Part shown: positions 1 through 12,504 of the stretch, one piece after another
How the letters are laid out: each line of letters begins with the position of its first letter
Numbering within the stretch: the stretch's first letter is position 1
Notes under the pieces: model-generated
The model's input: only the letters and a program-made list of their open reading frames with translations
Databases searched by the model: none
Told to the model about the DNA's origin: nothing
Made by a program: the position numbers and the translations under genes
NCBI GenBank assembly: GCA_940671915.1
Contig: CALNVZ010003434.1
Span: forward strand, 19,021,226-19,085,225
Source: Paracentrotus lividus
Taxonomy: Eukaryota > Echinodermata > Echinoidea > Camarodonta > Echinidae
DNA: 64,000 nt
Direction of reading: 5' to 3'

Positions 1-1250
1 CTTACAGCATAAAGTATTACAACTATTAGAAAGACAGCTATTTCTAATTTGTTGTAAATTATGTTTGCCGATCAATGCGTCATGGTTTAAGGAAACTTTC
101 CGTTCATTCGCATGCTTATTGCGACGCTTTCAAGTTTGCGTTTATTGCATATTCATGTTATTGCATTGTCCTTGATGCTGCATTTGCTTAGCTTTATCAT
201 TATTATTTTTTTAGTCTCAAATTAAATTGATGTTGTGTCAATTCTACTGAACTTCATCCTATATGAATAGATGAACCAATCAAGATTTAGATTTACTCAG
301 AATTAGTATGTGCAGATACGGCGGAAATATAAAATTGTAATTAATGTTTTCTAATTGTATTTCTATTATTATTGCTTTCTTCTATCCGGCGTAATTGATA
401 TAGTATTGTAGTTACGATCTTTGCAGATTTCTAAACTTTCCATGCTAAATTAATGTTAATTATTGAAATCCAATCAGCTTTGTAGTGCAGTCTGGTTGCT
501 GTTTCTTCCTTCAACTTAGCTTGATATGATAACAACATTTCGTAGATTATAATCCATTTCCCCCTGTCGACTGAAAGGACAACAGACGGTCGCAGCATTG
601 TACAGTGCGTCTCAGAAAAGATTTTTCCCAACTTTGAGAGGCTAGTTTCACAAATATATAATTAATCTAACCTTAAGTTTTTTATTCTTTAACAAGAATA
701 ACTAATTTGCTACAAAAGGGTACTTCAGGAAAAATTGGAGGCATATTCATTGCTCAACGTTTGTATTTTTAATCATATGCTCTCCATGGAAATCAAATGC
801 TGTCACGGATGACTAAGAGCTTAAGCTTTAAAAGACCTGTGCCAAAATCGCCATGAACCAAGCATGGGCTTAAGTTTCAGTAGTCCTCGTGTCTTCTATT
901 TTAGCCAAGAAAAAATGAAAAATTGAAGTACATTTTTTTTTACATTAAGAAGCAAATGTGCATGCATGAAGCTGGCCACCTGAACATTCATTACTTGAGG
1001 TTAGACTTCTCGAGTCATGTACAAGAGCAAAAGATTTTGAAGGACTATTGACTCGAATGTCATATATAGTTTTTGTATTTTTTTTTTCATTAGGGGTATC
1101 AAACTTGGGTACACATTTTTCTGGAATGCATTGTAAATCTTGTTCCGTGCAAAAGCGATAAAAAAATATGTTGGTGATTTATCTGTCTCCTTTTTGACTT
1201 AGAGAATGAATTGTAGATTTCCTCATGTCCTGTTCTCTCTTGCGCCATAG
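1..1250. other. Intronic or upstream flank of the EGF gene; no gene seen
   Basis: AT-rich sequence with no EGF cysteine pattern and no plausible start or signal peptide on the + strand. The first recognised exon opens with a phase-1 acceptor, so at least one exon lies further left and this stretch is most simply the end of an intron. The 66-codon frame on the - strand at 431-631 shows no protein-like composition. Confidence 0.6.
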
Positions 1251-1364
1251 TTCAGCAACCATGCGATCTTGTCCCTTGCCAAAATGGCGGTGTTTGTACC
1301 AACGCTGGTTCTTCATTCAGCTGTGATTGCCCGGATCCTTTCACAGGCTTCGACTGTTCAGAGA
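1251..1364 (+). CDS. EGF-repeat membrane protein, exon 1 of window (EGF 1)
   Basis: The acceptor GCCATAG and donor GTAAGT frame a 114-base phase 1-1 exon. It encodes one EGF domain with all six cysteines (core CDLVPCQNGGVC, then CDCPDPF and a final C). EGF domains are small extracellular disulphide modules used for adhesion or receptor binding. Unlike most later repeats, Val replaces Thr before the third cysteine, so the O-fucose consensus C-x4-S/T-C is absent. The first codon is split with an exon outside the window. Confidence 0.9.
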
Positions 1365-1782
1365 GTAAGTTCTTTTGGTGGTCTGCGGGTCGAGCAAAAA
1401 TGGTGGGCAAATAACTCATATATCCTTAAAACCAGTTTAGAGTCCTTTGCCTCGATTCAATCGCTGGGGAAATGACTGACAGCTTTTCTTTCTATCATGC
1501 ATTTTGTTTTATCGTCGTTGTAAGGCCTGTATGAGATATCCGTTGAGATATCCTCAAAAGAATTTTTCTAGCAGTTTCTGCTCTATAACTGAATTTTCAG
1601 TTGATTACCTATAAGATATAAATGATAAGAATTTTTAAGATTTATACACAGACGCCTTCAAAGCATAATGTGATTTATTGTCTGCAAATGTAGCATGGCG
1701 TGCATGTATCTATTTTTTTTTTTTTTTCAAGGTAGAGTAGTGCATAGCATTGACGTGTGTGCGTTTTACAAATTAAGGCGTG

Positions 1783-1814
<32 letters not shown>

Positions 1815-2028
1815 GGCTGTGACAATTGCACAACTATATCCCTGAACGCTGAGATCAGATTAAGTTTTCTACGTTCTTTTACAATGCCAATTAGAGAAAT
1901 ATTCACAGAAAATTGCAATTTACGCCCCAATTATTTATACTCGTATTTCATGGATCCACTGCTAAATGTAGAATACACTAGATATGTCCCTAATGATCAA
2001 TTTCTTCCTCCCATGGTAGTAATTTCAG
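1365..2028 (+). other. Intron 1
   Basis: Contains T runs near 1710 and 1786-1814 and no other recognisable content. A long open frame that crosses into exon 2 is a run-through of the T-rich tract, not an extra coding segment. Confidence 0.7.
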
Positions 2029-2139
2029 ACTGTAGAACTTTTACACCTTGCCAAAACAACGGATCTTGTACCATGGTCCAACCAGGCGTGTACCAGTGCT
2101 TGTGTCCTGTTAGTGCTGAAGGAGACTATTGTGAAACAC
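2029..2139 (+). CDS. EGF-repeat membrane protein, exon 2 (EGF 2)
   Basis: A phase 1-1 exon of 111 bases between acceptor AATTTCAG and donor GTACGT. It encodes one complete EGF domain (CRTFTPCQNNGSC, then CLCPVSAEGDYC). The x4-S-C pattern before the third cysteine fits an O-fucosylation site. It joins exon 1 in frame through a split AAC codon. Confidence 0.92.
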
Positions 2140-2293
2140 GTACGTAATACACAAAATGCATACATCCAATGACGTCACAACGATCTTCTTCCCCTGCTTA
2201 GACAGGTGTTACATGTTATGTCGGGCATGCATAGCTTACATTAGTGCTAGAGCCATGTGAGACAATAATTACAGTTTGATGTGTTTTAGAGTA

Positions 2294-2546
2294 ATGCGGC
2301 GGTCACAACTCGTCGTAGCCTACGGGGCACGTGCCATCGACGTAGCCTGCGTTGCATGTGCAATGCACGCACAGGTCCTGGGTCAACTTCTGCGATTCCT
2401 GCGTTTCTGTAGTAAGGGTATTGTAAAAACCTCCTGTACGTCGTACATGCATTGTACCTGCGAGGTACCTCCGCTGCACGATTTTTCTACGAAATCCGTC
2501 GTAGGGAGTTGCACGTCGAAGGTACGGCGAGTTGTGACCGCCGCAT
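2294..2546. mobile_element. Inverted-repeat MITE, family M1, copy 1
   Basis: A 253-base element in intron 2. Its ends are inverted repeats beginning ATGCGGCGGTCACAACTCG, and both sides are flanked by TA, as expected of a TA target duplication. It codes for nothing. The same element lies in opposite orientation at 37693-37947, with a worn relative at 43551-43789. Confidence 0.85.
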
Positions 2547-3044
2547 TATACAGCTTAGGCCCGATTAACAACAATTATGATTTACTCAGATTTTGGCAAT
2601 CACATTCTGCATTAGCTAACCTTTGACTTTTGTAACAATTATTTTACTTTACTTTTTTTTCTATGTGTGTGTTGTTTATATTCTGCTGAAGTATGAAATG
2701 GAATGCAGTTCATGCTGTGGCAATGTTAATGAAAGTATACAGTTGTATGTTTGAAGGCAACATCACTCAAGTTCGATTTCTTTAAATAAACGGGCATCCA
2801 ATACCCAAGAAGACGAAGATCCTGCCGTTATTTACAAACAAATATATTAGATGAGGTATATTTCTCTTTGATACTCGCGGAACAGATAAGAATACAATTA
2901 ACTCCATGTTTAATAAATTCCATCATGCAAACTTTAAAATGAAAACTTAAACCAGGTCATATTAATGAAACACATAAATATCAATAACATAACAGGTTGA
3001 CTGGTACAGTAACATACAGTAATCATCCCATTTGATTTTTCCAG
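2547..3044 (+). other. Rest of intron 2
   Basis: AT-rich; nothing recognised. It ends in the TTTTTCCAG acceptor of exon 3. Confidence 0.6.
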
Positions 3045-3170
3045 CCGTGACAGACTGTCGAGTACAAGAAAGCTCCTGTGTTAATGGAGGTTCATGTGAG
3101 CAAACACAAGGAGGGACTACTTACGAATGCAACTGTCCTAGTAATTTCCAGGGACCCCAATGTCAATCAG
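3045..3170 (+). CDS. EGF-repeat membrane protein, exon 3 (EGF 3)
   Basis: A 126-base phase 1-1 exon encoding one EGF domain (CRVQESSCVNGGSC, then CNCPSNFQGPQC) with six cysteines. The donor is GTTTGC, weaker than the consensus, so boundary confidence is slightly lower than for its neighbours. O-fucose consensus present (CVNGGSC). Confidence 0.88.
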
Positions 3171-3771
3171 GTTTGCATCATTTTATAGTATTTCATATTT
3201 TCGTTTGTTTGTTGTTTGTTTTGTTTTAGAGGGGAAGGCCACAATGAAATTAAGTTGGTTATAATAAAATCAAGAAACGAGGTACAATGTGAAAGTTGGA
3301 CGAAGGTATAGATGGTGAAATGAGTATTGATAAAGTAAGGTCAATTATGAAGCTTTCCTTCCATATGTTGCATATATTAAATTCCATAAAGTGACTCTTT
3401 TCATGGTCGTTGGTATAGGAATAAATATTTTTCACAGAGTAATGCAAAAACATAGTTTTTGTGATGTATCGAATTTATAGGTCATACAAAACAAAAGAAA
3501 ATGTATTGGTGATGGCAATTTGACTCTGTACAGTACATAATGTGTATGGGGTAGCAGCTGCTCGCAATAACGTCACAGAGTTAAAAAAAAAAAAATGAAA
3601 TATTCTTTTGTAAATTCGTTTTTCTTTCATGAATTACTTTTTCTTTCTTGTTTTCAAATTGTTGCCAACTTCAATTAAAGAGTGTTATGGGAGAATCGCC
3701 TGGGCATATGAGGTTTATGTAGCATGCCCTTCATAATTGTCATCCCCACACTTTTTTATTTTCATTCATAG
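3171..3771 (+). other. Intron 3
   Basis: About 600 bases of AT-rich intron with an A run near 3582; no repeat family or coding signal seen. Confidence 0.6.
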
Positions 3772-3885
3772 AAATACCTTTCTGCCAAATTACACCTTGT
3801 GATAACGGTGGAACGTGTGCGTTTGAAGACGGAGAACCGGTTTGTGAATGCCCTGTTGGATTTACTGGACTAACCTGTCAGGATA
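3772..3885 (+). CDS. EGF-repeat membrane protein, exon 4 (EGF 4)
   Basis: A 114-base phase 1-1 exon between TTCATAG and GTACGT. Encodes one EGF domain (CQITPCDNGGTC, CECPVGFTGLTC). Six cysteines and the Gly-Phe-x-Gly turn before the last cysteine are present, and the CDNGGTC O-fucose consensus is intact. Confidence 0.92.
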
Positions 3886-4112
3886 GTACGTATCATAATC
3901 AGTTTAATATCATAAACCATCCAACTTGACAGACATTACTAAAAATATATATATACCAGCATATGTTCATTATTACTTCATGTTTTAATAAATATGATAC
4001 AGTTTGCTCTTTATCATAGTTCAACATAATTTATTTTTATAGTCTACTGCACAATCAATTAATGTATTGTTTTTGTTTCTTTTTTAAATTATTCTTTCTC
4101 TGGAGTATAATA

Positions 4113-5036
4113 GTGCAAGTCCACGCTATTTGTTCCCAAGGTGTTGATCGTTCGACTTTTTGACCATTTTTGTGTCAAGTGTGTCGGTGGGTTTTTAAAG
4201 GTATACATAATGTGTCATATATCACAATAAAAGGTATGAAATGAACTTAATGCAAATGAGGTCAAAAAGTCATTTCAAGGTCATATGACGTCACAAGGCT
4301 CATCAATCATTTAAAAAAGAGGTTTTCTTGGCTAACTCTGGTGAAAATATCACGAAGTTAGCACTTAGCCTTCCATATTTTTAGACTTAAAATATTCAGA
4401 TCTCAGAAATAGTCTCACAAAAGTTACTGAGCCTATGAAAAATCATGCATTTTTATTATTCACCCTCCTACCTTTATAAATAAAACAAATAAGTGTTTGT
4501 TTGTTATTTACATTTGTGTTTTGTATTATGTTTCCTTTGTTTTATCAGAGGGATTTTTTAACAAAAGTTGTTGCTACGCCTTGGCTACACCAATTGTTTA
4601 ATGAAAAATATTACAGGGAATAATTGTCCGTGTGCTACCTGTCCCGTTTGTTACCTGACATATTTTTTTTAACGTGACCTTGCCAGAAAACTCGAAGTTG
4701 TATTAACGTTAAAATATGTCCTAACAATGTTTATTACATGTTTAAGAGGATAAGACTATACAATCTACTTTTTAAATTCAGAGTTATATGTGAACAAAGT
4801 CAAAATTTAAAAACACCATTTTTTTTTTCCGGTCCCGTTGGTTACCGAGGAATAAATGATCATAAATTAATTATGAATTGAAATATTTCAAGTATTTTTT
4901 TATGTATTTGTTGAAGATTCTTAGTACCTCCAAGAATATACCTAAGGATTGAGATTTCATTCAAGATTTTTCAAACAAGCCCTATTTTTGGCTCTAAATG
5001 TCCCGTTTGTTACCGCGCAAAATAGCTTCGACTTGC
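4113..5036. mobile_element. Probable inverted-repeat transposon in intron 4
   Basis: The left end (GTGCAAGTCCACGCTATTTG) is inverted, imperfectly, at the right end (near AAATAGCTTCGACTTGC). The same motif forms the arms of the 54209-54362 hairpin, so these appear to be one family. No transposase frame is visible. Boundaries are approximate. Confidence 0.5.
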
Positions 5037-5245
5037 CCAATATGCTTTGTCTGTGTAAAGTGTCCATTTGTTGTTTTTTCTCCTCTTTTTTTTTTTTTGG
5101 GGGGGGGGGGGTCTTATCTTTTCTTTTCTTTTTTTCTTCTTAAAAGGCAGCAATTGATAAGAGATGAATATTCGTCTTTATCTTTTTACAAGCATTCATA
5201 TGAGAGACTTCGTAACCGGACAAAATGTTTCCATTCCTATTCCAG

Positions 5246-5368
5246 CTCTAACGTGTGAGAGTACAACATGTCAAAATGGAGGGACGTGTTTCGAGAGTGG
5301 CATTGGAGCAGGGTATGTTTGTTCGTGCCCACCTGGATTTACAGGACTAGCAGATTGTGGGACCGAGA
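5246..5368 (+). CDS. EGF-repeat membrane protein, exon 5 (EGF 5)
   Basis: A 123-base phase 1-1 exon (acceptor TATTCCAG, donor GTGAGT). One complete EGF domain ([25 protein letters not shown]) with an O-fucose consensus. A T run followed by a G run precedes the exon at about 5087-5111. Confidence 0.92.
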
Positions 5369-5812
5369 GTGAGTAAATCATGACAAACAAATGACAATTT
5401 CCAAATTAATTGTTCTTTTGTTTAAAAAGAAAATGCTTTATCTAAATCATAATAGTTTGACGGAACATACAAAAGAGGTGGAAATGTTGCACTTTGTTCA
5501 TAATTGAGGAATCTTGCAAAGCCATGGAAGTTAGCGTGAAGTTAGTTTGAGTGATACGCCTAATATTGAAATAATTTAGGTAACTATACAGAGACGTTAA
5601 TTATATGATCAATCGACTGCAAATCATTTCCCCGTTGAGATTGCAGACTATGAATATCGAATCTACTATGAACCTTGCCAGAAGAAATGATTCTCTGAAG
5701 ATCTGTCATCGACACAATTCGCAAGAAATTTCAGAACACACCATTAAAATAATTTTCTAATTTAGTCAAACACCAGGCCTGTTCAGTTATGGGGTGTTTA
5801 TCACCTCTAAAA

Positions 5813-6019
5813 TGGTATCACACGATACCGAGACGTCAAAGAAGGGCCTCGAGACGCTTAAAAATATAATAGACATGAAAAATATAAACATGTTCGATTT
5901 TCCTGCGACTCATGAGACGTCGCTAAAACGTCTTCGAGACTTTTCAGCGATTAGTCTCAACCCATCTCAAATTAGTCTTAACCCCTCTGAACTACCGTCC
6001 CATGACAAGTGAGATACCA
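5813..6019. mobile_element. GAGACGTC-rich MITE, family M3, solo copy
   Basis: Inverted ends TGGTATCACAC and GTGAGATACCA enclose about 200 bases rich in GAGACGTC-type motifs. The same ends and interior recur in introns 11 and 12 (20945-21650, 22440-23169), where another element has inserted inside. This is the empty form of the family. Confidence 0.7.
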
Positions 6020-6275
6020 CCAGTAAGCCTAGGCCCGTATCCTGATGTACTGTCGAGAACTATTAATTTCGAGTTCAGGAGGGCGTTTCATGAAAGGACT
6101 CGTCGGAAGTTTCATCAGTCAAGTCCTGTTTTATTCGACAGTTACCATAGTAACAATGCTTCTCAACCAATCAAAATCAAATAAAGATGTCAGATCTGAC
6201 AACTTTTTAGACTTGATGAAACGCTCCCCAGGCATGCGAGGTATAATGGATAAAAGCGCATTTTCTTTTGCATAA

Positions 6276-6479
<204 letters not shown>

Positions 6480-7377
6480 TAAAAAATAATATCCGTTGTA
6501 GTCTGCTGTCTTATTAGTACGATTTGTCACAGAACGGTGTTTTTTATAGACCGAAAATACATCTTAATAAAAAAAAACTTTCTTAATCCTAAGATTTATC
6601 AATTAGATATATATTGTAGAAGCTAACATTATGGAATAACGACAATGACATTTATTTGGGAGTTTCTTGGCTGAGAAATATACATCCAAACACAAAATTG
6701 ACAATACGGTTGATTTACATTGTGTAAGCCTATCAATAATGCTACAGTCACACAGAACTTACGTTGAGTTACGTCCAGCTTTGCGTCCAAAAAAGTCTCT
6801 CTTTTTTTCTGCGGATCCCCACGGATGCCTTCCCGTCACGCCTCAATAATTAGAAAATATACGGGACAAAATGCGGATAATACGAATAGTTTCGATTAGA
6901 TACGGACACTTGCGTCCACTTACGAATAACCTTACGAGTCTACTCGGTCTTTGTTTTTTCCGACTTTCGGAAACTTCCGGACACTTCTGAACACTTGCGG
7001 GGATCTACATACGTATACAGATAAATGGGAATTGTAATGAAAAATTATATATCTCTCTGGTCAATGAATGTGGGGTTTTTTAAACCTTCTCTAATAGATC
7101 ACCTTTCCTATTTCTGCTAGTCAGTGGCGGATACAGGGTTTCAGGATAAGGGGGAGGGGGCGCCACCGAAATTTTCAGATTTTAATATGTACAGTCAATG
7201 AGCGGTTTTCAATTTATAGGGGGCGCGTCCCCTGGGCCCCCGCCTGGATTCGCCATTGCTAGTTATATGGCTTCAAAGTCCTACTCCAAAAGCAAAGTGA
7301 CAAGTATAAAGACAAAGGCTGAAGAGGGTTACAAGACAACAGACGTTGATCCAGGGGGCAAACACCCTCCCCCACCA

Positions 7378-7391
7378 AAGAGAGAGAGAAT

Positions 7392-7428
<37 letters not shown>

Positions 7429-7430
7429 GG
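7378..7430 (+). repeat. GA microsatellite
   Basis: Uninterrupted AG/GA dinucleotides followed by a G run, inside the left arm of the foldback element. The right arm has a CT-rich counterpart near 15150-15230. Confidence 0.9.
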
Positions 7431-8110
7431 GGGGCCTAATTAGGTTTCAAACCACTTTTTATATCGCTTCTATATACAGGCCATTAAAGAAGATTCGGTC
7501 TCTAATAAACAGACAAAAACGAATTATTTTTTTTTTTTTTTTAATTTTTTTGTAAATAAAGGAACCAATCGAAAAATAAAACATCCCAGAAGAGACAACA
7601 TGCAGCGAAATCCCTAATTTATGCAATTGATTATTAGATTATATTACAGTTTTTAAAGAAGTCTACCTTTATCAAAAGTTTAACTCCCAATTATATAGAA
7701 GAGGAAAAGAGAATTTTAATTTAGGACCCTCCTTTTTTTGCTCTCACATTTTCCTCACGTATATTGAGGTAATTATAAGATTGAAAAGCAAAAAGAGAAT
7801 ATATTAAAGTGATTTTAATGTTAATTTTTTTTTCTCTTTTTTTTTTTTTGGGGGGGGGGCGAGTGCATAACATGCCTTGCTTTCAAATCATTATATAGCA
7901 TTTTTTATTTTTCACTCTCGCATTCTATCATTTAGAAAATATGAAATTGTAGCCCAAACAGATCAGACTGCCGTGCTTTCCTAATTATTAAATGGTAAAT
8001 AAAGTATTTGCGCTGTGCGCTCACGTTATTTAAATGACATAATTTAAACAAATGGATATCAATAACCCTTCTTGACCGGGCATCGAGCTCTAAAGAGGTC
8101 ATAACCATTG

Positions 8111-9531
8111 TGGCTGCCTCACTAAACGCGAAGTTGTTCAGTGAGGAGTTTCGGTCGAGGGTTCGATGGACAAAGGTACTCCAACAGATATTTATTCATT
8201 TGCGTAACCATTTATTCGATTCTATATCACATGTGTCGAGAAGTGTAGTTGCGCATAGGTAGATAAAATGCTGTAATACAAAAGAACAAATAAAACAACT
8301 ACTTAAAATACTATTTACGATCGGTTTAACAAACGAAACGATATCATATAAATGCGACGTTATTGCAACTATAAGAATTGTAATAATAACTATTAAAATA
8401 CAATGGTCAAAAAAGCTAAACTCTCTTTTTGTTACTTAAAGTACACAATATTATATGCTACAGAAACCAATAAAAGACACACATCGAAGTATTCAAAGGA
8501 TAAGAATCAATCAATTAATAAAGGTTAAAAGGATATAATGCAACTATAATGCGGTTATATCGTCCTTTCGAATAGATTTCATTTGACAATTTACTAATAA
8601 ATGAGTATTATAATTTCGAAGAAAAAAAAGATTATAAAAACTCAAGTTTACAATGCATCGATTTATTACCAATGGTCCTATTCATAAAATCGCAATATAC
8701 AAATTAAAAGTACCGAAATATGAAATGTTCTTACCAATTGGAGGCTTTGAACTATGAAGCTGGTTTGGATCGAATGTACAAGATAAAAGATGTATACTGC
8801 ACTGTACCAGAACTTGCTTTGCTAATGGCGATAAAAAATACTGAGCGGCTTTCTTGCTGTTGCTAAAAGTGCATACCAAGACTAAATACAAGAGTGCACA
8901 TTTACTAAAAGGTCATTGTTAAGTTCTTAAAAGTCCAGTTTAAAAGGCTCACTGGCCGGAGTAAAACACAATAGTTATCTGAGGAGTGAATAGAATAATG
9001 ATAAAAGAAACTTCTCAGGCATGAACTGGTCTAATTGGGCTAACATTGATACATTGCAGATATTTTAATGACTATATATTTTATGAATAAAAACTAAAAG
9101 GATTTCCAAACATATATATATATATATCACACAAAAATTATACTAAATTGCACATATAACATTGATTAAATTCACTGCTTACTGCTGCAGTGACACCGGC
9201 TCCTTTAACTGCTTCGAAGCAGTTCAATACCGAATCGAAGATTTATAAATCAATTAAACCTAAACACTGGAAATAAATGTTTAATAATAACTCAAAACGA
9301 TTTATACAACTGGACAGTATTAACGTGTCACAAAAATTAAAAAACAATAGTAAAATTCAACAATCATCATTGGATAAAAACTATGTATATTGCCAAATAA
9401 CAATTAAAATAATGCAAGTAGTGATGATATTTAGCGAAGTACAAAGATACCAAGCACGAAAAATGTATTCACTCAGTCAAATAAATGTTTATCATGTCAT
9501 TGTCTGTATTGTTTGCTTCCGAATTGAATAG
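8111..9531. other. Interior of foldback element, left of the gag frame
   Basis: AT-rich, with no convincing reading frame. It includes a perfect 18-base palindrome at 9208-9225 (AACTGCTTCGAAGCAGTT) and a GGTTCGATGG motif near 8159 that resembles a polymerase III B box but lacks a credible A box at the right distance. Confidence 0.5.
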
Positions 9532-11157
9532 TTAGGTCCATTGTTTTAAGCGATCTCTTCTGGTGACAGGAGAAGGCCCAATAGGTGAATTGGCCCTTTC
9601 AACTTGATTGTCTATTTCTGGTGCAGGCGATGGCTCTCCTACGATAAGTCCACAATCACGAATCGGATCTTGCACACAAGACCGTTCCTCCGGTTGATTG
9701 TTCGGCCGCTTCTGCCATGAATGAAAGCAGGCGAGATGCCTTCTCTGGCAGATTACACACATACGTCTAGCCCTGCACTGATTGCTCCTGTGATTCGAAG
9801 ACAGACCGCATCCGAAGCACAATCTGTTCTCAAAAAAGAAGGACCGGCGCTCTTCGAGTGTGATGTCTTTGAAACTGATACAGTCTTCGATCAAGTGGTT
9901 TTCCTTGCAGTACGGGCAGGTGTTGTTCTTGGCTTCTGGGGTTCGATCCTTGTCTGAAGGTTCGAGAGCTATTCCGTCAGTTGCAAAAGTTCGGGCATGT
10001 TTTCCGACTTGCTTCACGTTTGCTGGACGTGTCTGATAATCGTGGACTGCTGTGCTTAGCTCAGGGATGTTAGCTCTGTCCGCTGCCCTCCTCACAAATT
10101 CAACGAAGACGGCGAACGGGGGATACTCCTGCGACCCGTGTCTTTCCTTGAATTGCTCGATTTCGTCCCTCCATTTATTTTGGAGATATGGCGGGAGTAC
10201 CTCAACAAGTTTGGCATTTTCCTGAGGAAAGTCTAAAATCCCGAGGCTCTTCACAGATTTCTTGGCAGCGACGACTTTCAAAAGACAGTCTGCAAAATCT
10301 TGAAGACCTGAGGAATCTCGACCATGTATCTTTCCCCACGAATTCAGCTTTGAGGCGAAGGCTGAACTAACGATTGTTGGATCGCCGTACCGTCTGGTAA
10401 GGCTTTCTCGAGCTTGTTGATAGGCATCTGGGGATCCAATCAAAACAAAGTGTTCAACAATTTCCTTTGGCTTCCCGGATACACACTTATGCAGAAGGTT
10501 GAGCTTTGTTCCGTCATCGAGAGGCTTGCAGTGCACTGTAGAGTCGAATGAATTTTTCCACAGCGGGTAGCTCAGCGGGTCACCTGAAAATACGGGAACA
10601 TCAAACTTGGGCAGCTGGGCTTGAGCGAGCATTTGTTGTTTTAGAATGCTTTGCTGGAGGGATGACTGAACTAGCTGCACCATACACTTCTCAAGAGATG
10701 CGATTGTCCTCTGTAAATCACCTTGATATCCGTTTGACATACATGTAGTTATTGGAGGATGCCCTGCTACCAAATTAGGAGGAGGTGTCGCTTCCTCCCT
10801 CTGACTATCAAGAAGACGTGTCAAACATTCTCCTTTGTCTTCCTCGCCTAGATCTTTGAGGAGTTGGTTGCCTTCAGGCTCGTTCAATGTTTGCGACTCA
10901 TTCTCATACTTCTCTAACACAGCCTTCTCTGCTTGTATACAGGCAAGCTTTCGATTTGTTCGCAGATTTCTTAGCATCAATTCGAGTTAGGCTTCCTCGT
11001 CGTCGAATGCAGAATCTGCTCGAAGAGCGGCTTCTTGTCTGCGTAGTTCCAAATGCTCGGAGCTTGCCTTTGACGATCTGCTTCCATTGCTATGATGGGA
11101 CTTGTGACTGGTAACGCTCTTATTAGTCTCATCTTTTACAACAAGTTCAGTTGCCAT
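9532..11157 (-). pseudogene. BEL/Pao-type retroelement gag, broken by one in-frame stop
   Basis: Reading leftward from ATG at 11157 the frame is open for 56 codons, meets TAA at 10987-10989, then stays open for about 480 codons to the stop at 9532. The central part matches the Pao gag-like domain (DUF1759; for example PKFDVPVFSGDP, then LLHKCVSGKPKE and RYGDP). The C-terminal part has cysteine-histidine zinc knuckles (CPYCKENHLIEDC; CFGCGLSSNHRSNQC). Gag proteins of this class package retrotransposon RNA. No protease, reverse transcriptase or integrase follows and no LTRs are evident, so this is a fragment or a captured gag. The single stop in an otherwise clean frame implies recent loss or a sequencing error. 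Confidence 0.85.
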
Positions 11158-11184
11158 GACGAAAATTCAGCTTCACGATGTTTA

Positions 11185-12504
11185 TGCTAGGGATTATCTA
11201 ACTAAAGCGAATTTTAAACTAAATTATTCAATATATTCTTGTCATATAAAAAAGGGGGAAATTATTGAGTTATAAGATATAATTGCAGAGGAATGCAATC
11301 AAAATGGTTTCGAACATTTTGTTTTCCATTGTTTTTTTTTTATTGAGTGGAAGCTCGCTTGAATTATTAGGTTTTTAAAATTTGTCCCCCCCCCTCCCTC
11401 TAGGAAATTTAGGACCTACCCCTCGAAGCTATTACATTTATATAACCCCTATCCATGTGCAAACAAGAACGGGTGTTCGGGAGCTCCAAGACGTGAAAGG
11501 ACGCAATTATCCGCAACGCTTAAGTGTTTGTCCGCAGCCTCTTAAGTGTATTGTTTTTGGATACTTAAACGTTTGATACGTTTAATTACGGATAATTGCG
11601 AATACTTACGGTGGACGCAAATGGACGGAACTTAAGAATTTTCCCGGATGGTCTGCGTCCTAGATACGGATAGTTACGTTCAGTTACGTTTAGTTACGGT
11701 TACTTACGTACGTCGGCATCCGTAATGATGCACTGCGAAATTTTGAACATTTCGAAATTTCGCAGGCTTGGCGCCGTCATTGTGCGTACCGATACGGTTC
11801 AGTTTCGGATGCTGTGTAATGCTACAGTCACACAGACACTTACGTTTAGTTACGTCCGCTGCGTACAAATTTGGCTAAGTGCACGCAGCATGAACGCAGC
11901 ACGGACGCAGTCATCCGAAGGGAACGTAAGTATACGTATCTGTCCGAAACTGAACCGTATCGGTACGCACAATGTAAACGTAACTTTCCGTAAATGAACG
12001 TAACTATCCGTATCTAGGACGCAGACCATCCGGGAAAATTCTTAAGTTCCGTCCATTATTTGCGTCCACCGTAAGTATTCGCAATTATCCGTAATTAAAC
12101 GTATCAAACGTTTAAGTACCCGAAAACAATACACTAAAGAGGCTACGGACGAACACTTAAGCGTTGCGGATAATTGCGTCCTTTCACGTTTTGGAGTTCC
12201 CGAACACCCGCTCTTGTTTGCACACGGATAGGGGTTATATAAATGTAATAGCTTCGAGGGGCAGGTCCTAAATTTCCTCGAGGGAGGGGTCGGGGGCAAA
12301 TAAAAAAAAAACTAATAATAATTCAAGCGAGCTTCCACTCAATAAAAAATTAACGGAAAACAGGATGTTCGAAACCATATTTGATTGAAATCCTCTGCAA
12401 TCGAATCTTATATAAATAATTTCCCCCTTTTTATATGACAAGAATAATTATATTGAATAATTTTGTTTAAATTTCGTTTTAGTTGGATAATCCCTATTAT
12501 AAAC
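11185..12504. mobile_element. Second foldback element inside the first
   Basis: Two arms of about 600 bases (about 11185-11810 and 11930-12504) are inverted copies around a centre near 11850. Both include the GCGAGCTTCCACTCAATA segment and the cluster of ACGTAACTATCCGTATCTAG-like motifs. An extra copy of the end motif GCTACAGTCACACAGACAC lies near the centre (11822), so the element may have formed by insertion of a relative into an arm. Confidence 0.7.

Noticed and set aside
1695..2147. 150-codon open frame before exon 2
   Set aside because: It is exon 2 plus run-through of the preceding intron; the T runs give poly-Phe and the acceptor at 2028 explains the true start.
8101..8170. tRNA-like segment with GGTTCGATGG
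   Set aside because: No cloverleaf can be drawn and no A box at the right distance.
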